DNA from: Salipaludibacillus daqingensis
GTDB lineage: Bacteria > Bacillota > Bacilli > Bacillales > Salisediminibacteriaceae
Assembly (NCBI RefSeq): GCF_029891575.1
Contig: NZ_JARZHF010000013.1
Location: forward strand, 25,616 to 89,615
DNA length: 64,000 bases
Direction of reading: 5' to 3'
Positions 26,715 to 35,515 of this stretch are shown here, piece by piece. The translations under genes were made by a program, and so were the position numbers. Below the pieces are notes generated by a model that worked only from the letters and a program-made list of their open reading frames with translations, was not told the DNA's origin and did no database searches. Positions within the stretch are counted from its first letter, which is position 1; each line of letters begins with the position of its first letter.

Positions 26715-26746
26715 ACCCTTCATACATAGTGTTAAAGGGTTTTTTG
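26715..26746 (+). terminator. Terminator-like hairpin
   Basis: ACCCTT pairs with AAGGGT, followed by T6; possibly the old end of the rhodanese transcript. Confidence 0.55.
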
Positions 26747-26937
26747 TTGATTGATAACTAAGGAGGAATGATTGTGAATAGATCACTTTATTAGAAAAAA
26801 GGTGAGCTGAGGCAAACCTATAGCAAATTTAGAATCTGGAACGTCAAGGAAAGATTGGTTGTGACAAACAGAACTTCAAATTCCAGTAGAGAAAAAAGAT
26901 GTGTAGGAGCGATTCTTAAAGGGGTAAATGGTAAATT

Positions 26938-27014
26938 GGAAGTTACGCCACAAAAACCGACCTGAAAGTGATTGTAACTCACGGTCAGGTCGGTTTTTAC
27001 ATCGTAGATAAGCA
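26938..27014. repeat. Repeated terminator-like hairpin, copy 1
   Basis: AAAAACCGACCTGA (26952-26965) pairs perfectly with TCAGGTCGGTTTTT (26985-26998). The flanks GGAAGTT..GCCACA on the left and GATAAGCA on the right recur around a similar hairpin at 61650-61737, so the unit is larger than a simple terminator. Confidence 0.65.
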
Positions 27015-27134
27015 TATTTTTGGTGTACGTATTGTGTCAATGCAATCAACTAGTGCAATTGTTACCTCTGTTAATCTCCAAATTAATTTGTCCTCAAATC
27101 TTGCATACGCTAATCTTTCCAACTAGCTAATAAC

Positions 27135-27163
27135 TTGACTTTGAAAGCGGTTACATATAAAAT
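27135..27163 (+). promoter_or_regulatory. SigA-type promoter upstream of formate dehydrogenase
   Basis: TTGACT (27135-27140), a 17-nt spacer, TAAAAT (27158-27163). It lies 286 bases before the start codon. Confidence 0.75.
27142..27155. promoter_or_regulatory. CcpA cre site inside the promoter spacer
   Basis: TGAAAGCGGTTACA matches the Bacillus cre consensus and lies between the -35 and -10 boxes, so CcpA binding would repress transcription when a preferred sugar is present. Confidence 0.7.
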
Positions 27164-27268
27164 TTAGTTAAATGTTTACAATAGTGCAAATAGTGCATAC
27201 GTTAGAGTTTTTCATAGTTAATCCTCATAAGTCAAAGCTTATGCATCAAACTTTGTTCTAGTATTGAT

Positions 27269-27330
27269 AGTGCCAGACCTCCAATTCATTAAAAATGGAA
27301 TTAATGGAGATCAGGCACTTTTGTTGTTTT
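27269..27330 (+). terminator. Leader terminator between promoter and formate dehydrogenase
   Basis: AGTGCC-GA-CTCCA pairs with TGGAG-TC-GGCACT through single mismatches, followed by TTTTGTTGTTTTT. With the promoter at 27135 this makes a roughly 100-nt leader that ends in a terminator, so attenuation is possible; it could also just end an upstream transcript. Confidence 0.6.
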
Positions 27331-27448
27331 TCAGACGAGAAGGCTTTAAAGGAATTAACGGTATATGTTTGCTGGAGGTATTCTTCTATAACAAGGTTTT
27401 GTCCACATCCATTTCCTAGATGAATAGAAAAAGAGAGGAGAGGTTAGT

Positions 27449-29563
27449 ATGGATCATTTGCAGCAAGAACAAAGTCCACGAGCGATGGAGACGATTTGTA
27501 GTTTTTGTGGAACGGGTTGCGGTTTAACCGTAAAGGTGGAAGATGATAAAATTTCGAAAGTCGTCGGCACGAAAGCAAATGCTTCTAGCCATGGAGAAAC
27601 GTGCGTGAAAGGTTCGATGGGCTGGAGGTATCTTTATAGCGATAAACGAATCAAACACCCTTGGATTCGAAAAAATGGGGAGCTTGTTCCAGGAACGTGG
27701 GAGGAAGCACTAGCAGTTATTGCAGATAAATTTAATGGATTGAAAGAAAAACATGGACCGGATTCATTAGGGTGTTTCAGTTCATCACGATCTTCCAATG
27801 AGTTGAATTATTTAGCAGCGAAATTTATGAGGACAGTCATCGGAACGAATAATATTGATAGCTGCAATCGAACCTGACACGCACCAAGTGTCACCAGTTT
27901 GGTGGCTGTATTCGGTACAGGAGCGACAACAAATTCTTATGATGAAATGGAAAATACCGATGTCCTTATTGCTTGGGGAAGCAATACGCAAGAATGTCAC
28001 CCGATCATATTTAATCATATTAGAAGGGGAATTAAAAATAATGGAACGAAGATGATCGTTATCGATCCGAGAAAAATTGATCAAACGAAATTAGCAGAAA
28101 AATGGCTGCCAGTTCGAGTAGGAGCTGATATTGCATTAGCCAATTCTATGGCCCAAGTGATCATTGAAGAAGAATTGTATGACGAGGAATTTGTTTCACG
28201 AGCGACAGAACATTTCAACCAATATAAAGAATGTGTGAAAGAGTATCCACCGGAAGTTGCCGAGGGAATCACAGGTGTTCCGGCAGAGGATATCCGCGAA
28301 GTGGCGAGGATGTATGCAAAAGCAGATAAAGCAATCATTAACTGGACCCTCGGTATTACAGAACACCACAATGGGACGGAGAATGTATTCGCTCTCATCA
28401 ACTTAGCTCTATTAACGGGGCATATCGGTAAATATGGTTCAGGTTTAAATCCTTTACGCGGTCAAAATAACGTGCAAGGTGGAGGAGATATGGGAGCCTT
28501 GCCGAATCGCTTAACTGGCGGTTGGGATTATGATGACCCGAAAGCTCTGGAACTTTTTAAAAACGTGTGGGGAGTTCCGGTCCCTGAAACAAAGGGAAAA
28601 CACCAGACGGAAATGTTAGCTGCAATGGAACAAAAGGAGATCAAGTCACTCTATATTATCGGAGAAAATCCTGTTCAGTCAGATGCTGATGGGCATCATA
28701 TCCAGAAGTTGTTTAATGACTTGGAGTTTCTAGTAGTTCAAGATATTTTAATGACAAAAACGGCGCAAATGGCCGATGTGGTTTTGCCTGCAGCAGCGAG
28801 TTGGGCTGAAAGTGATGGAACAGTGACGAACTCAGAGCGTCGTGTGCAACGGGTTCGATCAATCGTTGCCCCGCCAGGCGAAGCACGTCACGACCATGAA
28901 ATTCTTCAGGATATAGCGAATGCGATGGGACTTGATTGGAACTATCAGTCGGCGGGTGAGATATGGGACGAAGTGAGGTTGTTATCACCGAATTTTGCAG
29001 GAATTAGCTATGACCGTTTGGAAAAAGAAGGGGGGATTCAGTGGCCATGTCCGGATGAATCTCATCCAGGAACAGGTTTTCTTCACGATAGACTTTGGGA
29101 AAAGAATGTCACGAAAAAAGTGCCGTTTCATCCGACAAATTATCAAGCTCCCGTGGAAATGCCGGATAATGATTATCCGTTCCAGTTGACAACCGGAAGA
29201 CGTCTGTCTTTTTATAACACAGGGGTACAAACGCAAGATTATAAAAAAATCAAAGACAATGAAGAATTTCTTGAAATTTCCCAAGAGGATGCGGATGAAC
29301 TAGGGTTTGAAAATGGGGATATGGCAAGGATTATTTCTAGAAGGGGCCATGTTACGGCCAAAGTTAAAATTAGTAAAAAGCTATATAAAGGACTGTTATT
29401 TATGACCTTCCACTTCCCAGATCAAACCGATACGAACTTGTTAACGATTAACGCAACCGATCCACTCGCTGGAACTGCAGAATTCAAAGCATGTGCCGTA
29501 AAAATAGAACGAGCAGACCGGAAACAGCGGGAAAGTTCCCCAGTTTCTGCCCATGGAGATTGA
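27449..29563 (+). CDS. fdhF: Formate dehydrogenase catalytic subunit, predicted selenoprotein (TGA = selenocysteine 143)
   Basis: A single frame of 704 residues, interrupted only by TGA at 27875-27877. The N-terminus binds [4Fe-4S] through CSFCGTGC and GETCVKG. Around the TGA it reads NNIDSCNRT-U-HAPSV, matching NVDCCARV-U-HGPSV of E. coli FdhF (U140), where selenocysteine binds molybdenum. The molybdopterin-guanine-dinucleotide fold follows with RGQNNVQGGGDMGALP, VVQDILMTKTAQMADVVLP and the C-terminal LTTGRRLSFYNTG region. Oxidises formate to CO2 with a bis-MGD cofactor. B. subtilis homologues have cysteine here and carry an N-terminal ferredoxin extension that this protein lacks. A hairpin follows the TGA. 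If TGA is not recoded, the gene is dead. Ribosome site GAGAGGAGAGG. Confidence 0.88.
27890..27906 (+). promoter_or_regulatory. Candidate SECIS hairpin of formate dehydrogenase
   Basis: GTCACC pairs with GGTGGC (one G-T), with loop AGTTT (or GTT if A-T closes). The loop begins 18 nt after the TGA, within the distance used by bacterial SelB-dependent SECIS elements, and contains the G-U that SelB contacts in E. coli. Confidence 0.6.
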
Positions 29564-29567
29564 AACG

Positions 29568-29610
29568 AAAAAAAGCAAGGGTATATGTTTATGCCCTTGC
29601 TTTTTCTTTT
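29568..29610 (+). terminator. Terminator of formate dehydrogenase
   Basis: AAAAAAGCAAGGG pairs with CCCTTGCTTTTT, followed by CTTTTT. Confidence 0.85.
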
Positions 29611-29669
29611 TATGAAAAAATGTCCTAATGTGTAATGATTCGAATGCGGAAAAGTGATCTGAGGATTTT

Positions 29670-30572
29670 CTACTTAGCTTGATTTTTTTGTCTGTAGAAA
29701 CGATCTCTCACCTTTTTTAGTCTTGCATGATAGCGTAAAATATCTAACCGAGCTTCTTCTGCTTGTCCGTTTTTAGGGCGTAATTTTTCCAGTTCCCAAT
29801 AATCTACGATCACGTCTAGTACTTGATCAAAATATTCTAATGGACCATAGTTTGCTTCTTTTGCAATAATCGACATTCGATCTTCGAAGTCAGGCATAAC
29901 AGCACCTGGCATTTGAAAGTTTTTAATAACATGTCCTAAATAGTAGCAATAATTAGGCTCTAGTTGCAAATGATGCTTTATGACGTCTCGATAAAAAGCA
30001 TAGTGTAACGTTTCATCCTTTGCTAGACGCCTGAGCATAGTAGCTAAATCCTTATCATGGTCATTTGCAAGCTTTGCCACATTCGTATAGAAAACCATTG
30101 TCGCTAATTCTTGTAATGTCGTATACACCATCGTTTCAAACGGAGTTTCAAAATCAGGATCAAATCCACTTTCTACCGTTTGTTTATGAAGCTGATGCAA
30201 ACGCATCGGTTCAACGTTTCTAGTTATTAAAAGATAGTTTTCTAATAAATTGGAATGCTGGTCTTCCTCTGCAGTCCAAGTATGTACAAAATCCCGAATG
30301 ACAGACAAAGACCCTTTAAACGTTTGATCTAAGTGTGACGTAAACCAAGGGAGATTGACCTCCGTTAACAGCGCTGTTTCCACAGCAGTAATGATTGACT
30401 TTGGCAAGGTGACTTGGCTTTCATCCCATGGCACTCTCTGAAAACTTTGGGCCTTGTCCCATGGTAAAAATTCGTGATAACCCCAATCAATCTTTGCAGC
30501 CCTTACCTTATGTTCTTCATACATTTCTCGTAACTTAGGTTCTAACCTATAATCTAAATGATTCGTTAACAA
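29670..30572 (-). CDS. Acyl-ACP desaturase-like diiron protein
   Basis: 300 residues, TTG start behind AGGAGGAACC. A ferritin-like four-helix fold with the two diiron motifs EEDQH (102-106) and DETLH (186-190), plus Glu71 and Glu155 as the other ligands, as in soluble FA_desaturase_2 (DesA-type) enzymes. It inserts a double bond in ACP-bound acyl chains using O2 and reduced ferredoxin. This fold is not the integral membrane Des of B. subtilis. A perfect 12-bp inverted repeat lies 82 bases upstream and may be its operator. Confidence 0.82.
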   Translation of the reverse strand: MLTNHLDYRLEPKLREMYEEHKVRAAKIDWGYHEFLPWDKAQSFQRVPWDESQVTLPKSIITAVETALLTEVNLPWFTSHLDQTFKGSLSVIRDFVHTWTAEEDQHSNLLENYLLITRNVEPMRLHQLHKQTVESGFDPDFETPFETMVYTTLQELATMVFYTNVAKLANDHDKDLATMLRRLAKDETLHYAFYRDVIKHHLQLEPNYCYYLGHVIKNFQMPGAVMPDFEDRMSIIAKEANYGPLEYFDQVLDVIVDYWELEKLRPKNGQAEEARLDILRYHARLKKVRDRFYRQKNQAK

Positions 30573-30653
30573 AACAGGTTCCTCCTAATAATTTTTTGAG
30601 CCGATTCTATCATTAGCACTGTTTTAAAAGTATTAATCTAGTTGGGGTTAATT

Positions 30654-30682
30654 ATACAGATAATTTAGATAATTATCTGTAT
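30654..30682. promoter_or_regulatory. Perfect 12-bp inverted repeat upstream of the desaturase
   Basis: ATACAGATAATT and AATTATCTGTAT flank TAGAT. The position upstream of a minus-strand start suggests an operator for a lipid or temperature regulator; no regulator is adjacent. Confidence 0.5.
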
Positions 30683-30782
30683 TTTTAATAAATTAATAAT
30701 ATTTAATACTTTGAGAGGATAAATGGGGAACGGATATGTTGTGAAAAATGGTGTAGGTGAGGGAGATAGCACAAATTTTATG

Positions 30783-30839
30783 AAAACCACCTGAGTGAAA
30801 TGTGATTAACAGTTGAGTCAGGTGGTTTTAAATGAAACA
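30783..30839. terminator. Bidirectional terminator
   Basis: AAAACCACCTGA pairs perfectly with TCAGGTGGTTTT. It lies below the end of the minus-strand cupredoxin gene. Confidence 0.7.
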
Positions 30840-30885
30840 TAAAATAGATTTTTTAATATGCTCTCTCAAGATTCACTCTCAAACT

Positions 30886-31335
30886 TTAATCAACAACTAA
30901 ATAAGCGATCATTGGACCGTTATCATCGATCGTTTCGTGAGCTGTACAGATCAGTCTGTAAGTTCCTGATTTATTGAATTGAAGGTTTAAGATTGTTTCC
31001 TCTCCTTTTTTAACGGTACCTGTTACGTCTGTTCCTTCAATGATAAATGGATGTTCTTTTCCATTCACCCCGTAAATACTCAGCTTGATCGGTTTTCCTT
31101 TAGATAGATGAACCGTCCCAGGATCCCAGCGGTAAGATTCAATTTTTTCCCCAGATTCGGTTTCCGATTTAAATTCAGTGGTGATCATGTTGATGTGATA
31201 AGGTTCATCATCTTCAGAACTAAATATTCCTCCAGTCACTTGAGTAAATGAGTTTAAAAAAAGGAATGTGACGACAATAAAAAAACTAATCAATGCAATA
31301 ATGATCCATTTCCCTTTTAAAGTGATAAAATTCAT
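30886..31335 (-). CDS. Membrane-anchored cupredoxin-like protein
   Basis: 149 residues: one N-terminal membrane helix (about 10-30) and an extracytoplasmic cupredoxin fold. The C-terminal segment GTYRLICTAHETIDDNGPM carries Cys, His and Met in the order of a copper site, with the upstream His in KEHPFIIEG as fourth ligand. It could bind one copper (type I) or act in copper delivery to a terminal oxidase. Start behind GGAGAGAA. Single gene. Confidence 0.72.
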   Translation of the reverse strand: MNFITLKGKWIIIALISFFIVVTFLFLNSFTQVTGGIFSSEDDEPYHINMITTEFKSETESGEKIESYRWDPGTVHLSKGKPIKLSIYGVNGKEHPFIIEGTDVTGTVKKGEETILNLQFNKSGTYRLICTAHETIDDNGPMIAYLVVD

Positions 31336-31439
31336 TTCTCTCCTCCATTCTCGTTTGATAGTTATTTATACGTAGGAATGTTGGAAACTTGTCCTTTTTC
31401 AAAAAATAGTTGAAAAGTATGGGGGATGATTTTTGATTT

Positions 31440-31466
31440 TGCCGAATGGGAACCGTCCCCATTCCT
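31440..31466. repeat. REP-like unit
   Basis: TGCCGAATGGGAACCGTCCCC followed by ATTC; variant in which the core itself is more symmetric. It lies before the ZorA-like gene. Confidence 0.75.
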
Positions 31467-31569
31467 CGTGCTTGGAAAAACAAACATGATTTGTCCACCA
31501 ATGGAATAACATGAGATAAGAAGTAATTCTGAAGATAGTCGGAAGTTTTATTTTAGGGGGACAGCCATT

Positions 31570-33396
31570 ATGGTGCAAGCGATTTTAGAGCGTTTCATGA
31601 GTGAGCAACAAGCACAATCGGTTTTATCTAATCAACTAATTGAAATGATTTTTATGGTACTATTTGTTTTCTTTGTCATAGCATTTGTCATTCACTTTCT
31701 TTTGTTTTTCAAACTTCGAAAAATACGCCATGTCTTACAAGGGACAAACTCATTGGATGTGGAACCAATACGGGATTTTAAAGCTGATTTTGACAAGAAA
31801 CAAAAAGAAGAATCAGTAAAAGTGGAGACGTTTGTGCAACAGAAGTTTTCCAGTTGGCGTATGTTTAACGTTCCTGTCATCAGTCTTATAAAGATGATTC
31901 AAATGACCGTTTCGATGTTTATTTTAGTAGGTGTGTTAGGGACATTTATTGGGCTTACGATGTCACTTGGAACGATTAATGCTACAGGTGATCAGCTTGT
32001 AGAAAATGTCGCTCTTGTCTTAGCTGGTATTGATGTGGCATTTTACACGAGTATTGCAGGGATGGGATTATCGTTGATCATGACCATGGTCATTCGAATG
32101 GCTAATACGGAGTATTTATTAACAGATATTATGCTAAAAATGGAGTCTCATTTAGAAGAAAACGAACAGAATGGGATGGCACGTTTAATCGAAGTGTCGG
32201 AAACGATTCATTCCTCGATTGTGGACCTTCATGAGACGAATCAAGCATCACTACAAAAGATTGAAAAGGCCTTTCATGGTTTTCAAGACTATACAGTCGG
32301 ACTACAAAAAGCTGCAGAAGATTTAGACAAATTTAATGAAGGGTTATCCAATAACTTAGAACAATTCAACGTTCTTTTTACAAGTATGAAAGAGGTGACG
32401 GAGGGCTTTAGTAAAGAAGTATCGAAGCTAAATCAGAACTTCGATCAACTATTTTCATACTTCACGAAAATGGATAAGCGACACGAACGAATGTCTCAAG
32501 CTTTTCAGTACACGTATCAAAAAATAGAAGAGTTATCTAAGTCTCAGATGAACACGTTGCATCAATTTGAAGATTCTGTTGTTGATTGGAAAGACTACAT
32601 TGCCTCTGTCGTAAATAGGCAAGAGTCCGCAGAGGCGGCATTTGAAAAAGTGAATGTACAAAGTGATCATTTAGTCAGGTTAATGAAACAAAATAACCAG
32701 CAGTTTAAAGCCATTTTTGGAGAAGAGGTTAGCTCGAAATTAACTGGGGTAGCGTCTCACTTGAAAGAGTTAAGAAGTGGTTTTGATACACTTGGAAATT
32801 CGGTTGTTAAGCTACCTGACGCGTTGGATACAATAAATCGAACACAGGCAGAGTACAAGCATCTTTTAACCGATCGTTTCGACGAATTGAAGCAATTTAA
32901 TAATGAGTTCAATCATCATTTAAGAGCTCATGCTACAGATTCAGTCGCATTCGAAAAACATGTGAATGAAGCTTCGCAAACATATGAACAGTTAGGGATG
33001 AAAAATAATCAATTGATCAATGAAATCAATCGTAGTATTTCGCAAATGACCGATTCATTTAACCAACGAGAAAATCAAATCGAAACGAGCGTCGGTGTCC
33101 TTCAAGATACGTTATCGAGATACGTATCCAATTTAGAAGGAACGCTTGGAGATAAATTAGATAAGGTTAGTAGAAATCTCGGAGACTATGTGTTGGATAT
33201 GAATGGGGCGTTAAAAAAAGAGTTCAAACAAATAGGAGAAATAACGGAAGAAAATCAGCAAAAAAATATTCGTCTTACGCAACAAACTCTCCATGAGTTG
33301 AGTCAAGAATTTCATCAATTGAATCGGCAGCTTCAGTCTTTTAAGCAAGAATCAATCGAGCAACCAAAACGGATAAGGGTTGGAGCGAATGATTAA
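31570..33396 (+). CDS. ZorA/MotA/ExbB-type proton channel subunit with long coiled-coil tail
   Basis: 608 residues. TM1 at about 24-47, TM2 at about 113-133 (MFILVGVLGTFIGLTMSLG), TM3 at about 150-176 (ALVLAGIDVAFYTSIAGMGL): the MotA/TolQ/ExbB stator core. From about 180 to the end it is one long heptad-rich chain that would project into the cytoplasm as a tail, as in ZorA of Zorya phage-defence systems. It overlaps the MotB/ZorB-like gene by 8 bases, so a complex is near certain. Zorya normally adds ZorC/ZorD or ZorE; none is adjacent. Start behind TTAGGGGGA. Confidence 0.82.
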   Translation: MVQAILERFMSEQQAQSVLSNQLIEMIFMVLFVFFVIAFVIHFLLFFKLRKIRHVLQGTNSLDVEPIRDFKADFDKKQKEESVKVETFVQQKFSSWRMFNVPVISLIKMIQMTVSMFILVGVLGTFIGLTMSLGTINATGDQLVENVALVLAGIDVAFYTSIAGMGLSLIMTMVIRMANTEYLLTDIMLKMESHLEENEQNGMARLIEVSETIHSSIVDLHETNQASLQKIEKAFHGFQDYTVGLQKAAEDLDKFNEGLSNNLEQFNVLFTSMKEVTEGFSKEVSKLNQNFDQLFSYFTKMDKRHERMSQAFQYTYQKIEELSKSQMNTLHQFEDSVVDWKDYIASVVNRQESAEAAFEKVNVQSDHLVRLMKQNNQQFKAIFGEEVSSKLTGVASHLKELRSGFDTLGNSVVKLPDALDTINRTQAEYKHLLTDRFDELKQFNNEFNHHLRAHATDSVAFEKHVNEASQTYEQLGMKNNQLINEINRSISQMTDSFNQRENQIETSVGVLQDTLSRYVSNLEGTLGDKLDKVSRNLGDYVLDMNGALKKEFKQIGEITEENQQKNIRLTQQTLHELSQEFHQLNRQLQSFKQESIEQPKRIRVGAND

Positions 33397-34081
33397 TAAA
33401 TACGGACGTTTATTTAAAGGAGAGCAGGAAGAAGGACATTTTTGGCCATCATTTACAGATTTATTAACAGTTATTTTACTCTGTTTTGTGTTGATTTTTA
33501 TCATTATGATGGTAATTAAATCCTATCAAATTGAAGAGATGGAACGGACGATTGATCAAATTATGGGAGTCAGAGTAAACTTAATCGAGGATTTAAATGA
33601 CGAATTTAGGGAGTCTACTGTCGGAGTCAACGTAGATGAAGATACAGGTGCTTTGATCTTTAACACGGATATTTTGTATGAATTTGATGAAGCAGACTTA
33701 AAGGAGGAAGGATTTGAGTTTTTAGATGAGTTCGTTCCGACCTATTTAGAGGTGTTACTAGAAGGGGGTTATGAAGAGTATATTTCAGAAATAATAATTG
33801 AAGGCCATGCAGATCGAACAGGTGGCTATTTGTACAATTTAGAGTTATCTCAGCAAAGAGCATACAGTGTTGCTGATCATATTCTTAGTGAGAAATTCCC
33901 TGAGAAGGCAGTTCAAGAACCATTGAAAGAAAAATTAACGGTAAACGGCAAGTCTTTTACTGACGGCCGAAAAAATGATGAAGGGGAATATAGCGATGAG
34001 GATTCTCGGCGTGTTGAATTTAAATTCCGATTAAAAGATGAAGAGATTTTGGAACAAACGAGAGAACTGCTTGGAAAGTGA
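33389..34081 (+). CDS. ZorB/MotB-type OmpA-domain stator partner
   Basis: 230 residues from the ATG at 33389 (TTGGAG upstream). A short N-terminal cytoplasmic part is followed by one membrane helix that starts FTDLLTVILLCFVLIFIIMM; D24 is placed like the proton-carrying Asp of MotB/ZorB. A coiled linker leads to an OmpA-type peptidoglycan-binding domain (EGHADRTGGYLYNLELSQQR, then SRRVEFKFRL). With the upstream channel it forms a wall-anchored, ion-driven rotary unit. The power stroke's target is unknown. Confidence 0.85.
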   Translation: MINKYGRLFKGEQEEGHFWPSFTDLLTVILLCFVLIFIIMMVIKSYQIEEMERTIDQIMGVRVNLIEDLNDEFRESTVGVNVDEDTGALIFNTDILYEFDEADLKEEGFEFLDEFVPTYLEVLLEGGYEEYISEIIIEGHADRTGGYLYNLELSQQRAYSVADHILSEKFPEKAVQEPLKEKLTVNGKSFTDGRKNDEGEYSDEDSRRVEFKFRLKDEEILEQTRELLGK

Positions 34082-34093
34082 TGAGCTGGTGAT

Positions 34094-34166
34094 GAATGGG
34101 GACGGTTCTCATGGTGAATAGGCATGGTGAATGGGCATGGTGAATGGGGACGGTTCTCATGCGGCA
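34094..34166. repeat. REP-like units, two, with short tandem spacers
   Basis: Two copies of GAATGGGGACGGTTCTCATG joined by a short ATGGTGAAT(A/G)GG duplication; the second continues GCGGCA. They follow the ZorB-like gene directly. Confidence 0.8.
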
Positions 34167-34257
34167 ATCGAAGGGTATTTAGGATATTCTTGGATGGAAA
34201 TTCACATCAAAGGCATCAGATATAACTTAACTGTTAGAAGAGGTAGGAACTTGTGAC

Positions 34258-34300
34258 CAAAGAGGGCTCGATTCGAAGAATAACGGTCAGAAGAGAGCCC
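34258..34300 (-). terminator. Weak terminator of the MscS-type gene
   Basis: GGGCTC and GAGCCC arms around a 25-nt loop; on the minus strand followed by TCTTT. Confidence 0.4.
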
Positions 34301-34304
34301 CCTG

Positions 34305-35228
34305 CTAACTTTGATCTTCCAGTTGTTTAGTACTTTTTATATTAACATCCACAGGAGGGGCGCTGACTAATTCAAATGTAGCCGATGCAAGCTGAACTTT
34401 ATTAGAATTTCGCTCAATTTTTTCAAGAACACTCGTAAAGAGGATGTCCTTTGTTGATCTTCTCGTTTTGTATTCAACAATATATCTTAACGTAAACTCG
34501 ACCCAATTATCATTAACAGCAAGAGTGACCATCGGTTCTGTTGTTGCATCTTCAATGATGAATTTACGAACCATAGAATCCCAATGCTCTTTCGTTTGTT
34601 CATTGTAATCGCCTAACTGTTCTTTTGCAGTTTCACGGATGAGTTCTCTTGTAAACGTATAGTCGCTTCCGAATTTAATAGGCAAGGTAATTTCATCCCA
34701 TAAAAAAGGGAAATCGGTGGAATAATTGTAAACTGGTTGTGTAAAAACAAAACTGTTGGCAATTTTTACGATTCTACCACTGTATAAATCTGCGTTAACC
34801 CACTCACCAGTTTCCATAATCGTTGTTCGTAAGACTCCAAGATCTATTACATCGCCACTTACACCTCCAAGTTGAACCCTGTCTCCTGTTTTGAACATCC
34901 CACCGACTAATATTGTCAACCATCCAGCAATACTTGCAATCACCTCTCTCAAAGAAAAGGCAATCCCGGCGCTGGCTACCCCAAGTATGACAGTAATTCC
35001 ACCTAACATGTCACTGTATAAAATAGCTAAAAAGATGGCAACTAAAATGAAACCAAATATATTCATCGCTTTCCTAGTTTTATACCAATTATTATGGTCT
35101 TTTACATATCGTTGAAGACTTTTTTTCAATAGACTAATAATAATACCGATAATGAGCAATCCAATAGCGGCAATGATTAATTTATAAATGGTTGTATTTG
35201 CAGTAAAAAAATTATATAGTTCAGTCAT
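34305..35228 (-). CDS. MscS-family mechanosensitive channel
   Basis: 307 residues from the ATG at 35228 (AAAGGGAG upstream; a 22-residue longer frame lacks a site). Three to four membrane helices end in the pore helix region GVASAGIAFSLREVIASIAG, followed by the beta domain (VGGMFKTGDRVQLGGVSGDV, DLGVLRTTIMETGEWVN) and the cytoplasmic vestibule. It releases solutes on hypo-osmotic shock, or serves a related role. Confidence 0.85.
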   Translation of the reverse strand: MTELYNFFTANTTIYKLIIAAIGLLIIGIIISLLKKSLQRYVKDHNNWYKTRKAMNIFGFILVAIFLAILYSDMLGGITVILGVASAGIAFSLREVIASIAGWLTILVGGMFKTGDRVQLGGVSGDVIDLGVLRTTIMETGEWVNADLYSGRIVKIANSFVFTQPVYNYSTDFPFLWDEITLPIKFGSDYTFTRELIRETAKEQLGDYNEQTKEHWDSMVRKFIIEDATTEPMVTLAVNDNWVEFTLRYIVEYKTRRSTKDILFTSVLEKIERNSNKVQLASATFELVSAPPVDVNIKSTKQLEDQS

Positions 35229-35515
35229 TTTAAAACTCCCTTTAAAATCATTCATTACTAGAAGGATTACCCTTCCGAATGAATATATAATCAAATGATT
35301 TTTTGCTTACATCGGCCGTCTGACTATGGTCATTCACATAATGATGAGGATTAACGTAGTTTTTAGAAAAATTACGAATAATGCTTTATTAAGCATTTTT
35401 TTATAAAAATGTGCTTGAGGTATAAATACATTCGAGTGAGATCTAGTCAACATCGGACACTTAAACTATACCGCTTGAATATGATAAAAAGTGAAATTGG
35501 GAGGGGTGGAGTGTT

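Larger units (their letters stand above)
26262..27134. other. Decayed region between the Crp/Fnr gene and formate dehydrogenase
   Basis: About 870 bases without an intact gene. It contains a rhodanese fragment (26545-26619), a terminator-like hairpin, and a repeated hairpin (26938-27014). Short open stretches such as the one starting at 26431 (MRLGLEEALVKSIQIGKF) have no ribosome site. Confidence 0.5.

Noticed and set aside
26761..26800. Small gene behind AAGGAGGAATGATTG
   Set aside because: The frame ends after eight or fewer codons.
27449..27877. Formate dehydrogenase read as two separate genes or as a plain pseudogene
   Set aside because: Both parts are in the same frame, separated by one TGA at the known selenocysteine position, and 561 further codons are intact; a recoded gene is the better reading, though not proven.
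31570..34081. Flagellar motor MotAB
   Set aside because: The long cytoplasmic coiled coil, three-helix channel subunit and absence of flagellar genes fit the ZorAB/ExbB group better.
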